In this document: one piece after another, positions 8,931-16,030 of the stretch
Layout: every line of letters starts with the position of its first letter
How positions within the stretch are numbered: position 1 is the stretch's first letter
Source: Streptomyces sp. GQFP
GTDB taxonomy: Bacteria; Actinomycetota; Actinomycetes; Streptomycetales; Streptomycetaceae
Direction: 5' to 3'
DNA: 64,000 nucleotides
NCBI RefSeq assembly: GCF_021545335.1
Contig: NZ_CP089312.1
Coordinates: 4,402,001 to 4,466,000 of the forward strand
Position numbers and translations under genes: made by a program
Notes under the pieces: generated by a model
The model's database searches: none
What the model saw: only the letters and a program-made list of their open reading frames with translations
What the model was told of the DNA's origin: nothing

Positions 8931-9047
8931 TGAGCTCTCCTTCTTGGAGGCTTGATGGTGTGAGGCAGCCAGACAACCGCTACCAATACCGACTCGGAGG
9001 AGGCCAGAACTACGTGGATCGCCGTACTGCACACGCAGCAATGAGAA

Positions 9048-9075
9048 GGGCCCAGGTGCTGACACCCCTGGGCCC
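9048..9075 (-). terminator. Strong hairpin after pseudo-spacer
   Basis: A perfect 9-bp G+C-rich stem (GGGCCCAGG / CCTGGGCCC) with a 10-base loop, followed on the minus strand by TTCTCATT. It would end either the cas3 transcript or a short RNA that starts just upstream and carries the repeat remnant and pseudo-spacer. Confidence 0.65.
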
Positions 9076-9125
9076 CACATCGATCTGGTCCGGCAAAGTT
9101 TCGATCCTCGGCCGCCACTCCAGAC
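9076..9125 (-). ncRNA. Solitary CRISPR-repeat remnant plus pseudo-spacer
   Basis: On the plus strand GTTTCGATCCTCGGCCGCC (9098-9116) matches the array repeat variant GTTGCGATCCTCGGCCGCC at 18 of 19 positions; the rest of the repeat is degenerate. In RNA sense (minus strand) this keeps the 3' part of the repeat ending GGATCGAAAC, the part that becomes the crRNA 5' handle. It is followed by a 22-base pseudo-spacer that begins TTTGCCGGACCAGATCGATG and then by the hairpin at 9048-9075. This is the layout of crRNA-like regulatory RNAs found beside cas genes (CreA/CreR type). A decayed array fragment is the alternative. Confidence 0.65.
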
Positions 9126-9223
9126 ATCGTCCGTTAGGCGAGGCCGCCAGGTGATCTTCCAGAAGACCACAGGCTCATGGTGGCACGTCCAGAACAGAAC
9201 GGCTTCGGTGCTGAACTCGGCTC

Positions 9224-11500
9224 CTAGAGGTTGAAGGCGCCCGGTTCCTCTGCCTCGTCCGGGTCGAGGCCCCGCTGCTCGTGGTAGGCATCGAGCCAGA
9301 GGATCAGGTCGCCTGTCACCGGCACGGCCAAGCCGGACCGCAGGGCCGCCTCCGCCTCGTGACGCGGTAGGGAGGCCGTGTGCTGCTGCAGACCGCGCAG
9401 GACCTCCGGTCCGCACGGACGATGCGGATCCCGCAGTCGGGCGACGGCCGTTTCGATCGCTTCCCGGTCCGCCTCACGGCGGACGACGACGGCCGGGACG
9501 CTGTGCCCGTCCTCGATCATCTCGAAGGCGTGGTCGACGGCAGGAAAGTCCAGACGGCGCCGCAGTTCCTCGATCTCCTCGCCCAGCCCCGGCTGTAGGG
9601 CGTAACGGACCGGGTAATAGCGCTCCAGCGCCCCCAGGTCGTCGGGGCGCGCGAGGTCCGGCCCGAAGAAGCCGTCCGTTGCCTGCACGGCCGCCCGGTA
9701 CTCGGTTCCGCGCGGTTGTCCGCCTTTCGCAAGGCGGAAGATGACCACCGTGCCGGTGGACAGGCGCCCGTCGCGGTTGCAGCGGCCGGCCGCCTGCTGC
9801 ATCGACTCCGCCGGCGCCCACGCCCGGTACACGCGCGGGAAGTCGAGGTCCACACCGGCCTCGATCAGGCTGGTGGACACGACCTGTACCGGCGCGCCGC
9901 CGGCCAGCAACTCCTTGATCCGGGCGATGACTTCGCGGCGGTGTGCGCCCGTCATCCGGGTCGACAGGTGCAGCACCTCCCCCTCAGCCACTCTCTGCTC
10001 AAGGTGACGGTGGAGGCGAGCCGCGTCCTTGGTGGTCGCCGTCACGGTCAGTACCTGCCGGTGCCCGGCCGCCTCGCCGGCGATGCTCTCCAGGGTGACG
10101 TCCTCACCGATCCGCCACTCGTAGGTGACCCGGCGCAGCGCGTCGAACAAGGGGGACGGGTCCTCCACGACCGCCCGCCGCTCGAGCCCCTGCCAGCGAG
10201 GCAGCTCCCAAAACGACGGCTGGGTGGCCGAGGCCAGCAGCACGGTGACCCCGAAGTGCTCGGCCAGCCCGCGCAGCCCGCTGAGGATCGGGGTGAGCAA
10301 GCGGTCCGGCAGGGACTGGACCTCGTCCAGCACGATCACCGAGCCGGCCAGGTTGTGCAGCCGCCGCGTCTGCGACGGCCGGTGCGAGAACAGCGACTCG
10401 AACAGCCGCACCGTGGTGGTCACCACGAACGGGGCGTCCCAGTTCTCCGCCGCCAGCCGGGCGGCATGTGCCTGCCGCTCCCGCTGCGCGCGCTCCGCCG
10501 CCGGCATCCCGTCCAGGGGCGTGTGCGCGTCGAGGTCCACGCCACTGTGGTGCTCCAGCACCACAGCCTCCTCGCCCGAGCCGGGATCCGGATCCAGCAG
10601 TTCGCGATACACGGAAGCGTTCTGCTCCGTGATGGACACGTAGGGCACGGCGAGCACCACGCGTCGCTTGCCGTGCACGGCCGCGTGCCGCAGGGCAAAA
10701 CCCCCGGCAGCCAGCGTCTTGGCCCCGCCCGTGGGCACGTGCAGCACGTATACGCCGGGCTCTCTCAGGGCCGCGGTACACGCCTGCTCGTACACCGACT
10801 GCCGCACCGCATCCACCGGAGACGGCTCCCGGCCGGCCAGCATCTTCGCCCGTCGTGCCTCGTACCGTTCCACCAACGCGTCCATGTCCGCCGGCGCGCG
10901 CAACCGGACTGCGGTGCTGTCGAAGTGCGCGGAGGTATCCAGGAAGTCCGCATCGACCACGCAGCTGAACAGCATCCGCAGCAACAGGTCCAGCCCAAGC
11001 CGCCGCTCCGACTTGGGCAGATCCATCAACCATCCCGGCACAGCGGGCCGCGGCTGCGGATGGATCTCCGGAATCGCCTTCTCCACCGCCCCGATGGCTT
11101 CCTCGACCAGTTGGGCATGCTCCCCGCCGGGCTGGGCCTTCACCAGCTCGGTCTTCAACCTGTCCATGTCCGGCAAGCCCCCGTGGTGACCGAACACCAC
11201 CGCGCCGAAGGCCAACTGCGTATAGCGGTGCGCCAGCAGCGTGCCAGCGTGCTTGTGCGAAGGGCCAACCCGGCCACCACCGCGGCGCTCCGCCTCCAAA
11301 AGCCGGCCCTGCCACAAACAAGTGCCCTTGCCCACATCGTGGATCAGCGCAAGGTACGCAGCCAACTCCCCCGCCCCGAACACCTCCCCGAACCGGCAAG
11401 CCAGCGCCGCCGAGCCACGCAGATGCTCCTCCAGCGAATGCCGGCTCCCAGATACGGCACTGCGACTGTGCGCGTACAACTGGCCTCCGGACGCAGCCAT
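9224..11500 (-). CDS. cas3: Cas3, HD nuclease-helicase
   Basis: A 758-residue fused HD nuclease and superfamily 2 helicase that degrades DNA bound by Cascade. The HD domain is N-terminal: HSLEEHL at 21-27, HD at 54-55, HKHAG near 82, and HHGG at 105-108. Helicase motifs follow: Walker A VPTGGAKT (255-262), DEVQ (392-395), motif III SATQP, and the C-terminal motif VI QQAAGRCNRDGR. All key residues appear present. The ATG at 11500 starts just before the HD domain; a longer frame to 11815 is spurious. Long gap to cas5, so it may be a separate transcription unit. Confidence 0.95.
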   Translation of the reverse strand: MAASGGQLYAHSRSAVSGSRHSLEEHLRGSAALACRFGEVFGAGELAAYLALIHDVGKGTCLWQGRLLEAERRGGGRVGPSHKHAGTLLAHRYTQLAFGAVVFGHHGGLPDMDRLKTELVKAQPGGEHAQLVEEAIGAVEKAIPEIHPQPRPAVPGWLMDLPKSERRLGLDLLLRMLFSCVVDADFLDTSAHFDSTAVRLRAPADMDALVERYEARRAKMLAGREPSPVDAVRQSVYEQACTAALREPGVYVLHVPTGGAKTLAAGGFALRHAAVHGKRRVVLAVPYVSITEQNASVYRELLDPDPGSGEEAVVLEHHSGVDLDAHTPLDGMPAAERAQRERQAHAARLAAENWDAPFVVTTTVRLFESLFSHRPSQTRRLHNLAGSVIVLDEVQSLPDRLLTPILSGLRGLAEHFGVTVLLASATQPSFWELPRWQGLERRAVVEDPSPLFDALRRVTYEWRIGEDVTLESIAGEAAGHRQVLTVTATTKDAARLHRHLEQRVAEGEVLHLSTRMTGAHRREVIARIKELLAGGAPVQVVSTSLIEAGVDLDFPRVYRAWAPAESMQQAAGRCNRDGRLSTGTVVIFRLAKGGQPRGTEYRAAVQATDGFFGPDLARPDDLGALERYYPVRYALQPGLGEEIEELRRRLDFPAVDHAFEMIEDGHSVPAVVVRREADREAIETAVARLRDPHRPCGPEVLRGLQQHTASLPRHEAEAALRSGLAVPVTGDLILWLDAYHEQRGLDPDEAEEPGAFNL

Positions 11501-11563
11501 AACGAATCCCCAGGTCAAAGTGCAGTCACCGCTTGAATCTCGCGGAAGTGAAACGTATACGCC

Positions 11564-11578
11564 GCCACTGACATCGCC
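11564..11578 (-). promoter_or_regulatory. Leader motif shared with cas5
   Basis: GCCACTGACATCGCC on the plus strand, identical to 8766-8780. It lies 63 bases upstream of the cas3 start. A GTATAC box (11555-11560) sits immediately on the cas3 side and could be a -10-like element; no convincing -35 is seen. Confidence 0.5.
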
Positions 11579-11609
11579 GGGGCCGCACAAGTAAAAACAG
11601 CCCGGAATA

Positions 11610-11631
11610 CATGCCGGAGCCGATCGATTGG
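11610..11631 (+). promoter_or_regulatory. Pseudo-spacer target-like site upstream of cas3
   Basis: The plus strand reads TGCCGGAGCCGATCGAT (11612-11628), against TGCCGGACCAGATCGAT in the pseudo-spacer of 9076-9097: 15 of 17 identical, with mismatches only at the eighth and tenth bases of this stretch. The first two spacer positions do not match, and the bases before it (ATA) are not the TTC PAM usual for type I-C. It lies 110-130 bases upstream of cas3. It is either a target of the crRNA-like RNA or a shared operator. Confidence 0.5.
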
Positions 11632-11672
11632 CTTGTTCAGGACACTGAACGCGAAGGGGAGGGCTGGAGCCG

Positions 11673-11768
11673 GTGAAGGATCTGAAGCTGTTTCGCGACG
11701 CGGACGGCAAGGCTGCCGAGATCCCGGGAGCGGCGGTGGACCCTTGGACCAGGACCTCGACGGCCTGA
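11673..11768 (+). pseudogene. 5' remnant of a DUF5655-like gene
   Basis: A 31-codon frame after GGGGAGGG reads VKDLKLFRDADGKAAEIPG. It matches the start of the intact gene at 25744 (MSELKLFRHDADGRDVELRG) and then stops. The rest has been replaced by the out-of-frame gene that starts near 11744, which marks a deletion or recombination junction next to cas3. Confidence 0.6.
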
Positions 11769-12427
11769 AGGATCGGTTCGTCCACCTCATCGACGTCGAC
11801 GCGGTCGTTTCCCATATCGCGGAACCTACCGACGCCCCCGTTGAGCGCATCCGTGAAGTGCTTTCAACCTCGGAAGTCTGCGCCACCATCAGCGACCGCG
11901 CCTTTGACAACATGCAGGCTCACCTCGGGCGGTCCCCTTGCGAGATGTCGACGTTCCGCACAGGAGACCTCCAACGCCTGGCGCAAGAGTGGCTGGCCGG
12001 CTGGACCGAACCGTCGGTCGCCGTCCTCGACTCCGTCCGAGACATACAGACCTACAAGTTCGCCGAAAACGAGTGGTGCACCGCCACCGTCCGCTGGATT
12101 CTCGGCGGCCCGGCCTTGGTCCTGACTCCTAGCTTCGCCGTGGCGTCGGCCTGGAGCTCCTGGGAAACGCGCGTCCTGTTCACACCGCAGGACGGCTCCC
12201 GGCTGGTAGTCCTACTCAGCGGCCCCTCGGCTGAAGTGACATCGGCAGCAGCAACACGATTCCTGAACGCTGCCCCGAGTCGTCCCGAGGGGTTCCCCTC
12301 GCCACACCAGCACACGGACCTCCGGAAATTCAGCAGCATCGGCTTCCACGAACTGCCTGGCGACCTGGGCGCGGAATTCGAGGACATCGTGAACAGACTA
12401 CTCGCCGTACACCCCACCGGAGAGTGA
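11744..12427 (+). CDS. Hypothetical protein (about 227 residues)
   Basis: A frame with good Streptomyces codon bias and no recognised domain. The start is uncertain: TTG at 11744 is the first usable codon after the junction with the truncated DUF5655-like fragment, so the true N-terminus may be missing. Visible features are LKDRFVHLIDVDAVV near the start, a mixed alpha/beta middle (ATVRWILGGPALVLTPSF) and an acidic end. It is divergent from cas3. Confidence 0.5.
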   Translation: MDQDLDGLKDRFVHLIDVDAVVSHIAEPTDAPVERIREVLSTSEVCATISDRAFDNMQAHLGRSPCEMSTFRTGDLQRLAQEWLAGWTEPSVAVLDSVRDIQTYKFAENEWCTATVRWILGGPALVLTPSFAVASAWSSWETRVLFTPQDGSRLVVLLSGPSAEVTSAAATRFLNAAPSRPEGFPSPHQHTDLRKFSSIGFHELPGDLGAEFEDIVNRLLAVHPTGE

Positions 12428-12643
12428 CTGCTCCCTGGGGTGACTCTGCACGGCGCGGACTACCAACGCCCCTAATCGAAAGGGTAGTTGTCGAGCGCGC
12501 TTGCTGCACCCTTCGGCACGTAGGCCGCCGTCCCAGGCACGAGGTCAGCCGCATTTACCGCGCTGCGGCCGGATCACAGCCCGTTCATGCCAACCTCCGC
12601 CTATCATGGGGAAGATGCGAGGTGCAGGTGGTTCGGGGGGAGC

Positions 12644-13069
12644 ATGGATCCGCAGTTGACGGTGATGGCGCAGACTGCGAGCGCCACCGTCGTGGCACTG
12701 ATGGCGACCGACGTCTGGCAGCATACGCGCGACGGCGTTGTCGCCCTGTGGCGCCGTGTGCGCCCTGCCCAGGCCGACGAGGTTGGCAACGAGCTGGAGG
12801 TGACCCGGGCGGAGATCCTGGCTGCTCGCCAGGAAGGCGACACACTCAGCGAACAGGCTCTGGCGGGTGAGTGGCAGGGGCGGCTGCGCCGCCTGCTGAT
12901 CGCCGATCCCGGCATCGCGCAGGAGCTGCTCCGTGTCCTGGAGGAGTCTCGCGCTCTGCTTCCCGCAGAGCAGGAGATCCCGGGCGCAGTGGTCCACATG
13001 CGTGCCGAGGTCTCCGGCAGCGGCCGGGTGTACCAAGCCGGGCGTGACCAGCACATCACCGAACGGTGA
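12644..13069 (+). CDS. Small partner of the STAND NTPase
   Basis: 141 residues. The ATG at 12644 follows GGGGGGAGC. It has a helical N-terminus (VVALMATDVWQHTRDGVVALWRRVRP) and ends in RVYQAGRDQHITER. The phrase GR-DQHIT also occurs near the start of the next protein (LFRAERDQHITEY), so the two probably share a short adapter-like segment common in actinobacterial STAND proteins. Its stop overlaps the GTG of the next gene, which indicates translational coupling. The function is not known; a role as sensor or partner is inferred. Confidence 0.75.
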   Translation: MDPQLTVMAQTASATVVALMATDVWQHTRDGVVALWRRVRPAQADEVGNELEVTRAEILAARQEGDTLSEQALAGEWQGRLRRLLIADPGIAQELLRVLEESRALLPAEQEIPGAVVHMRAEVSGSGRVYQAGRDQHITER

Positions 13070-15414
13070 CCGAGGGCGTGGAACCAAACTCGTCCGATGC
13101 GTCAGTGCCGCTCACCGCCGTGAGCGATCACGGTCGGCTGTTCCGCGCCGAGCGTGACCAGCACATCACCGAGTACCACACCCACATCGCCGCGACCCTC
13201 GGCGCCCTGGGGGATCAGCAAAGGGCGGGGCCGGACTCAGTACGCGTACCTCTGGCCGCCCGGATGCACTCACCGATCCGCGACCGGCGAGACCTCCGAC
13301 GCGCGCTCCTGGCCGCCGTCCTGGGCAGCGAACCCGAGCCACAAGGCATCCACATCGTGCACGGCATGCCCGGCTGCGGGAAGACCGCCGTGGCACTGAC
13401 CGTGTTCGACGAGGCGGTCGGCGGCCACGGGATCACCGGGTTGTGGGTGAATGCCTCCAGCACCACCTCGTTCCGCGCCGGAATGCTCGCCGTAGCCTCC
13501 GACCGAGGCGCCTCCCAGGACGAGGTCGACGCCGCCCGAGTCGGAAGACGCCCGGCGGCGGACCTGGTCTGGCACTACCTCGACCGCTCGGACGAACGCT
13601 GGATCCTCGTTCTCGACAACGCCGACGAACCCGCCATCTTCCAGGAACCGGGGTGGCTGCGCTCCAACCCACGCGGGACCGTACTCGTCACCACCCGGCA
13701 CGGCGCCGCTCCGCTGTGGCACGGCGCCGCATCGCACCCCCTCGGCGTACTCGACGTATCGGACGCCGTCGATGTGCTGCTGGACTTCCAGGTCGGCGAC
13801 ACGGACCTGGCCGCGCTGGAGCAACTTGCGCACAGCCTGGGATGCCACCCGCTCGCCTTGATGCTGGCCGGCACCTACCTGGGCCAGCAGGTCCTGGAAC
13901 CGGTAACCGTCCGCGACTACCTCCAGCGCCTGCGGCACGACCCGAGCACCGTCCTGGACCTGGGCGCCGAGCCCGGCGAACGCGATCTACGCCGCTTGAT
14001 CAGCAGCACCTGGCAACTGTCGCTGGACGCCCTGCACCGGCAGGGCCTTCCCGAGGCAACCACGGTGCTCCGGGTGCTGTCGTGCTACGCACCCGATCCC
14101 CTGCCTGTCGGCCTACTCACCCCGTCCCGCCTGGACGCCACGGCCCTCGCGCAGGCGGACCCTCCTCTGGCTGGAGGCCGGGCCAACGCCGCCGTCAGGG
14201 GGCTGAAGTCCCAGTCACTCATCTCGCTCCAGGACGTTCCCGGAGATTCCGGCCGACCCACCGTACGTACCGTGCAGGCTCATGCCCTGCTCCTCGACAC
14301 CGTCGCCGCCCGGATCCCGCTCGACCAACGCGACACCGTGCTCACCGCCGCAGCCGAACTCCTCTCGCAGCTCCTGGCCACGAGCGACGACCAGTACATC
14401 GACAGCCAGAGCCTGCGCCTGTTCGCTCCGCACGCGACGGCACTGCTGCGGCGCTCCGCCAGCACAAGCAGCCGGGCATTGGCGCCCGCGCTGGCCGTCG
14501 TCCGCGGGCTGCGCCTCCAAAGCTACGCCCGCGGCGACTACGCCACCGCCCATGCTCTGGGCGAAGCGGCTGCCGCCGCCACACGGGACGACGCGACGCC
14601 CGACGCGCTGGCCGACCGACACGAACTCGCCCGCACTCTCACCGGAGTTGGCCGGTTCGCCGAAGCCGCCGATCTCCACCAGGAAACCCTGGACACCCGC
14701 CAAACCCTCCTCGGCGCCGACCATCCCGACACCCTGGCCAGCGCCCACGCCCTCGGCCTCGCACTTTACGGACTCGGCAGATTCTCCGAGGACGAGCAGC
14801 ACATGCGACATGCGGCAGACGGGCGCCACCGAGTCCTGGGGCCAGAGCACCCCGATACCCTGGAGAGCCGGGCCTGCCTCTCGGACGCCATCGGCGAACA
14901 GGGGCGCTGGGCGGAGGCCGAAGCCCTCGCCCGTCCCAACCTCGCGCTCAGCGAACGCGCCCTGGGCGCCGAGCACCCTCACACCCTCCAGAGCAGGATC
15001 GCCCTGGCCTGGGTGCTCTCCAGGAACGACCAGTTGGACGAAGCCGAAACCCTCGCCCGTACCACTGTCACCGGCGGCGAACACGTCCTCGGCCCAGAAC
15101 ACCCCCGAACCCTGAACGCCCAGGATCTCCTGGCCGGCATCCTCCTCCGCCAGGGCAACTGGCCCGAGGCGGAACACATCGCCAGGTCCGTGGCCGAAGC
15201 CCGCGAACGTATCCTCGGGCCGGAGCACCCCCACACCCTGGCCATCCAGACCCGGCTCGCCCGCATCCTCATCGGCGCCGGGCACCCCCGACAGGCACGG
15301 GATCTGGTAGCCCACACCCTCGCGGCCAGCACACGCGTACTGGGCCCCGAACATCCCGGCACACTCAGCTGCCGCGAGGTGTACGAATTGGCCACCACCG
15401 AAGAGCGCACATGA
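13066..15414 (+). CDS. NB-ARC (STAND) NTPase with TPR repeats
   Basis: A 782-residue signal-transduction NTPase. After the RAERDQHITEYH segment comes an NB-ARC domain with Walker A GMPGCGKTAVAL (about residues 104-115) and Walker B RWILVLDNAD. The C-terminal half consists of TPRs of the 42-residue type, with repeated ERxLGxEHPxTL motifs, as in many Streptomyces NB-ARC proteins. The family includes antiphage STAND sensors (Avs-like) as well as developmental regulators. No obvious toxic effector domain is fused to it, so an effector would have to be a partner. The GTG start overlaps the preceding stop (GTGA). Confidence 0.9.
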   Translation: MTEGVEPNSSDASVPLTAVSDHGRLFRAERDQHITEYHTHIAATLGALGDQQRAGPDSVRVPLAARMHSPIRDRRDLRRALLAAVLGSEPEPQGIHIVHGMPGCGKTAVALTVFDEAVGGHGITGLWVNASSTTSFRAGMLAVASDRGASQDEVDAARVGRRPAADLVWHYLDRSDERWILVLDNADEPAIFQEPGWLRSNPRGTVLVTTRHGAAPLWHGAASHPLGVLDVSDAVDVLLDFQVGDTDLAALEQLAHSLGCHPLALMLAGTYLGQQVLEPVTVRDYLQRLRHDPSTVLDLGAEPGERDLRRLISSTWQLSLDALHRQGLPEATTVLRVLSCYAPDPLPVGLLTPSRLDATALAQADPPLAGGRANAAVRGLKSQSLISLQDVPGDSGRPTVRTVQAHALLLDTVAARIPLDQRDTVLTAAAELLSQLLATSDDQYIDSQSLRLFAPHATALLRRSASTSSRALAPALAVVRGLRLQSYARGDYATAHALGEAAAAATRDDATPDALADRHELARTLTGVGRFAEAADLHQETLDTRQTLLGADHPDTLASAHALGLALYGLGRFSEDEQHMRHAADGRHRVLGPEHPDTLESRACLSDAIGEQGRWAEAEALARPNLALSERALGAEHPHTLQSRIALAWVLSRNDQLDEAETLARTTVTGGEHVLGPEHPRTLNAQDLLAGILLRQGNWPEAEHIARSVAEARERILGPEHPHTLAIQTRLARILIGAGHPRQARDLVAHTLAASTRVLGPEHPGTLSCREVYELATTEERT

Positions 15415-15649
15415 ACGATTCTGATACCCGGCGAGGACACGCAGCCTTGAACAAAACGATCATCCGAGTCTGGCGTAAGAGCAGCTACAGCGGCAACGAG
15501 AACGCCTGCCTGGAGATACTTACCCCCCCCCACCGGGCCAGGCCCCTGTCCGGGACTCCAAAGACCCTGACGACTCAATGATCGTTTTCAGAGCTGGAGC
15601 GTGGCTCGAATTCATAGTCGCAGTCCAGCGAGGGGAGTTTCCGATCTAG
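15411..15649 (+). pseudogene. DUF397 gene with frameshift in a C tract
   Basis: The ATG overlaps the preceding TGA. The first frame gives MNDSDTRRGHAALNKT and then the DUF397 signature WRKSSYSGNENACLEI. After a run of nine C (about 15522-15530) the family sequence continues in another frame (APVRDSKDP, then IVFRAGAWLEFI) to TAG at 15647. One base more, or two fewer, in the run would restore a normal DUF397 protein of about 80 residues. DUF397 proteins usually pair with an XRE regulator, which is absent here. It is a pseudogene, a variable tract or a sequencing error. Confidence 0.75.
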
Positions 15650-15773
15650 TACTACAGCCGGAACGAACAGCCATGGTCAGGATCGTCCGCCTCCTCGTCC
15701 GGGGGCCCAGGATCCAGCTCCTCAGTGAAGGCACACGAAAGCCGAGCACGCGAAATCATCGGCCATGGCAAGA

Positions 15774-15810
15774 GGCAGGCGGCAGGCGGCAGGCGGCAGG
15801 CGGCAGGCCC
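15774..15810. repeat. Tandem GGCAGGC heptamers
   Basis: Five or so copies of a 7-base unit (GGCAGGC) in a row, within a 380-base stretch (15650-16030) between the DUF397 remnant and the pPIWI-RE gene in which I see no gene. Confidence 0.85.
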
Positions 15811-16030
15811 AAGTTGCGCGGCTTCTGGGTCTCGTGCTCGGCGCGGTCGTCACACCCTGCGGTGCACTCTCTGCTCGCGTTCCGCCTCACCGAGCACGGC
15901 CCACCCCCGCTCGCCCTCCTCCCGCAATCCAGGCCATGGACGCGGCCCGCCACCCGGGTCACATGGAGCGACATCAGGTGCCATTCCTCTGCGTGGTGGG
16001 GGCCGCGGCTACGTGTAAGGGGTGACGGGG

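Larger units (their letters stand above)
8674..9223 (-). other. cas3-cas5 intergenic region with crRNA-like element
   Basis: Cas genes in an operon are normally packed, so 550 bases without a clear gene is unusual. In transcription order on the minus strand it holds a solitary repeat remnant (9098-9125), a pseudo-spacer (9076-9097), a strong hairpin (9048-9075), a Shine-Dalgarno-led 8-codon reading frame (8904-8930), a short sequence related to the pseudo-spacer (8889-8905) and a 15-base motif shared with the cas3 leader (8766-8780). These are listed separately. Confidence 0.7.

Noticed and set aside
8794..8976. 60-codon minus-strand frame with a hydrophobic stretch
   Set aside because: Starts at TTG without a ribosome-binding site, and the strong RBS nearby is in another frame. 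Kept only as an alternative under the mini-frame.
9716..11536. 606-codon plus-strand frame opposite cas3
   Set aside because: Antisense shadow of a high-GC gene; no domain and no ribosome-binding site.
13443..15581. 712-codon frame overlapping the STAND gene
   Set aside because: Arg/Pro-rich shadow in another frame; the NB-ARC/TPR frame has all motifs.
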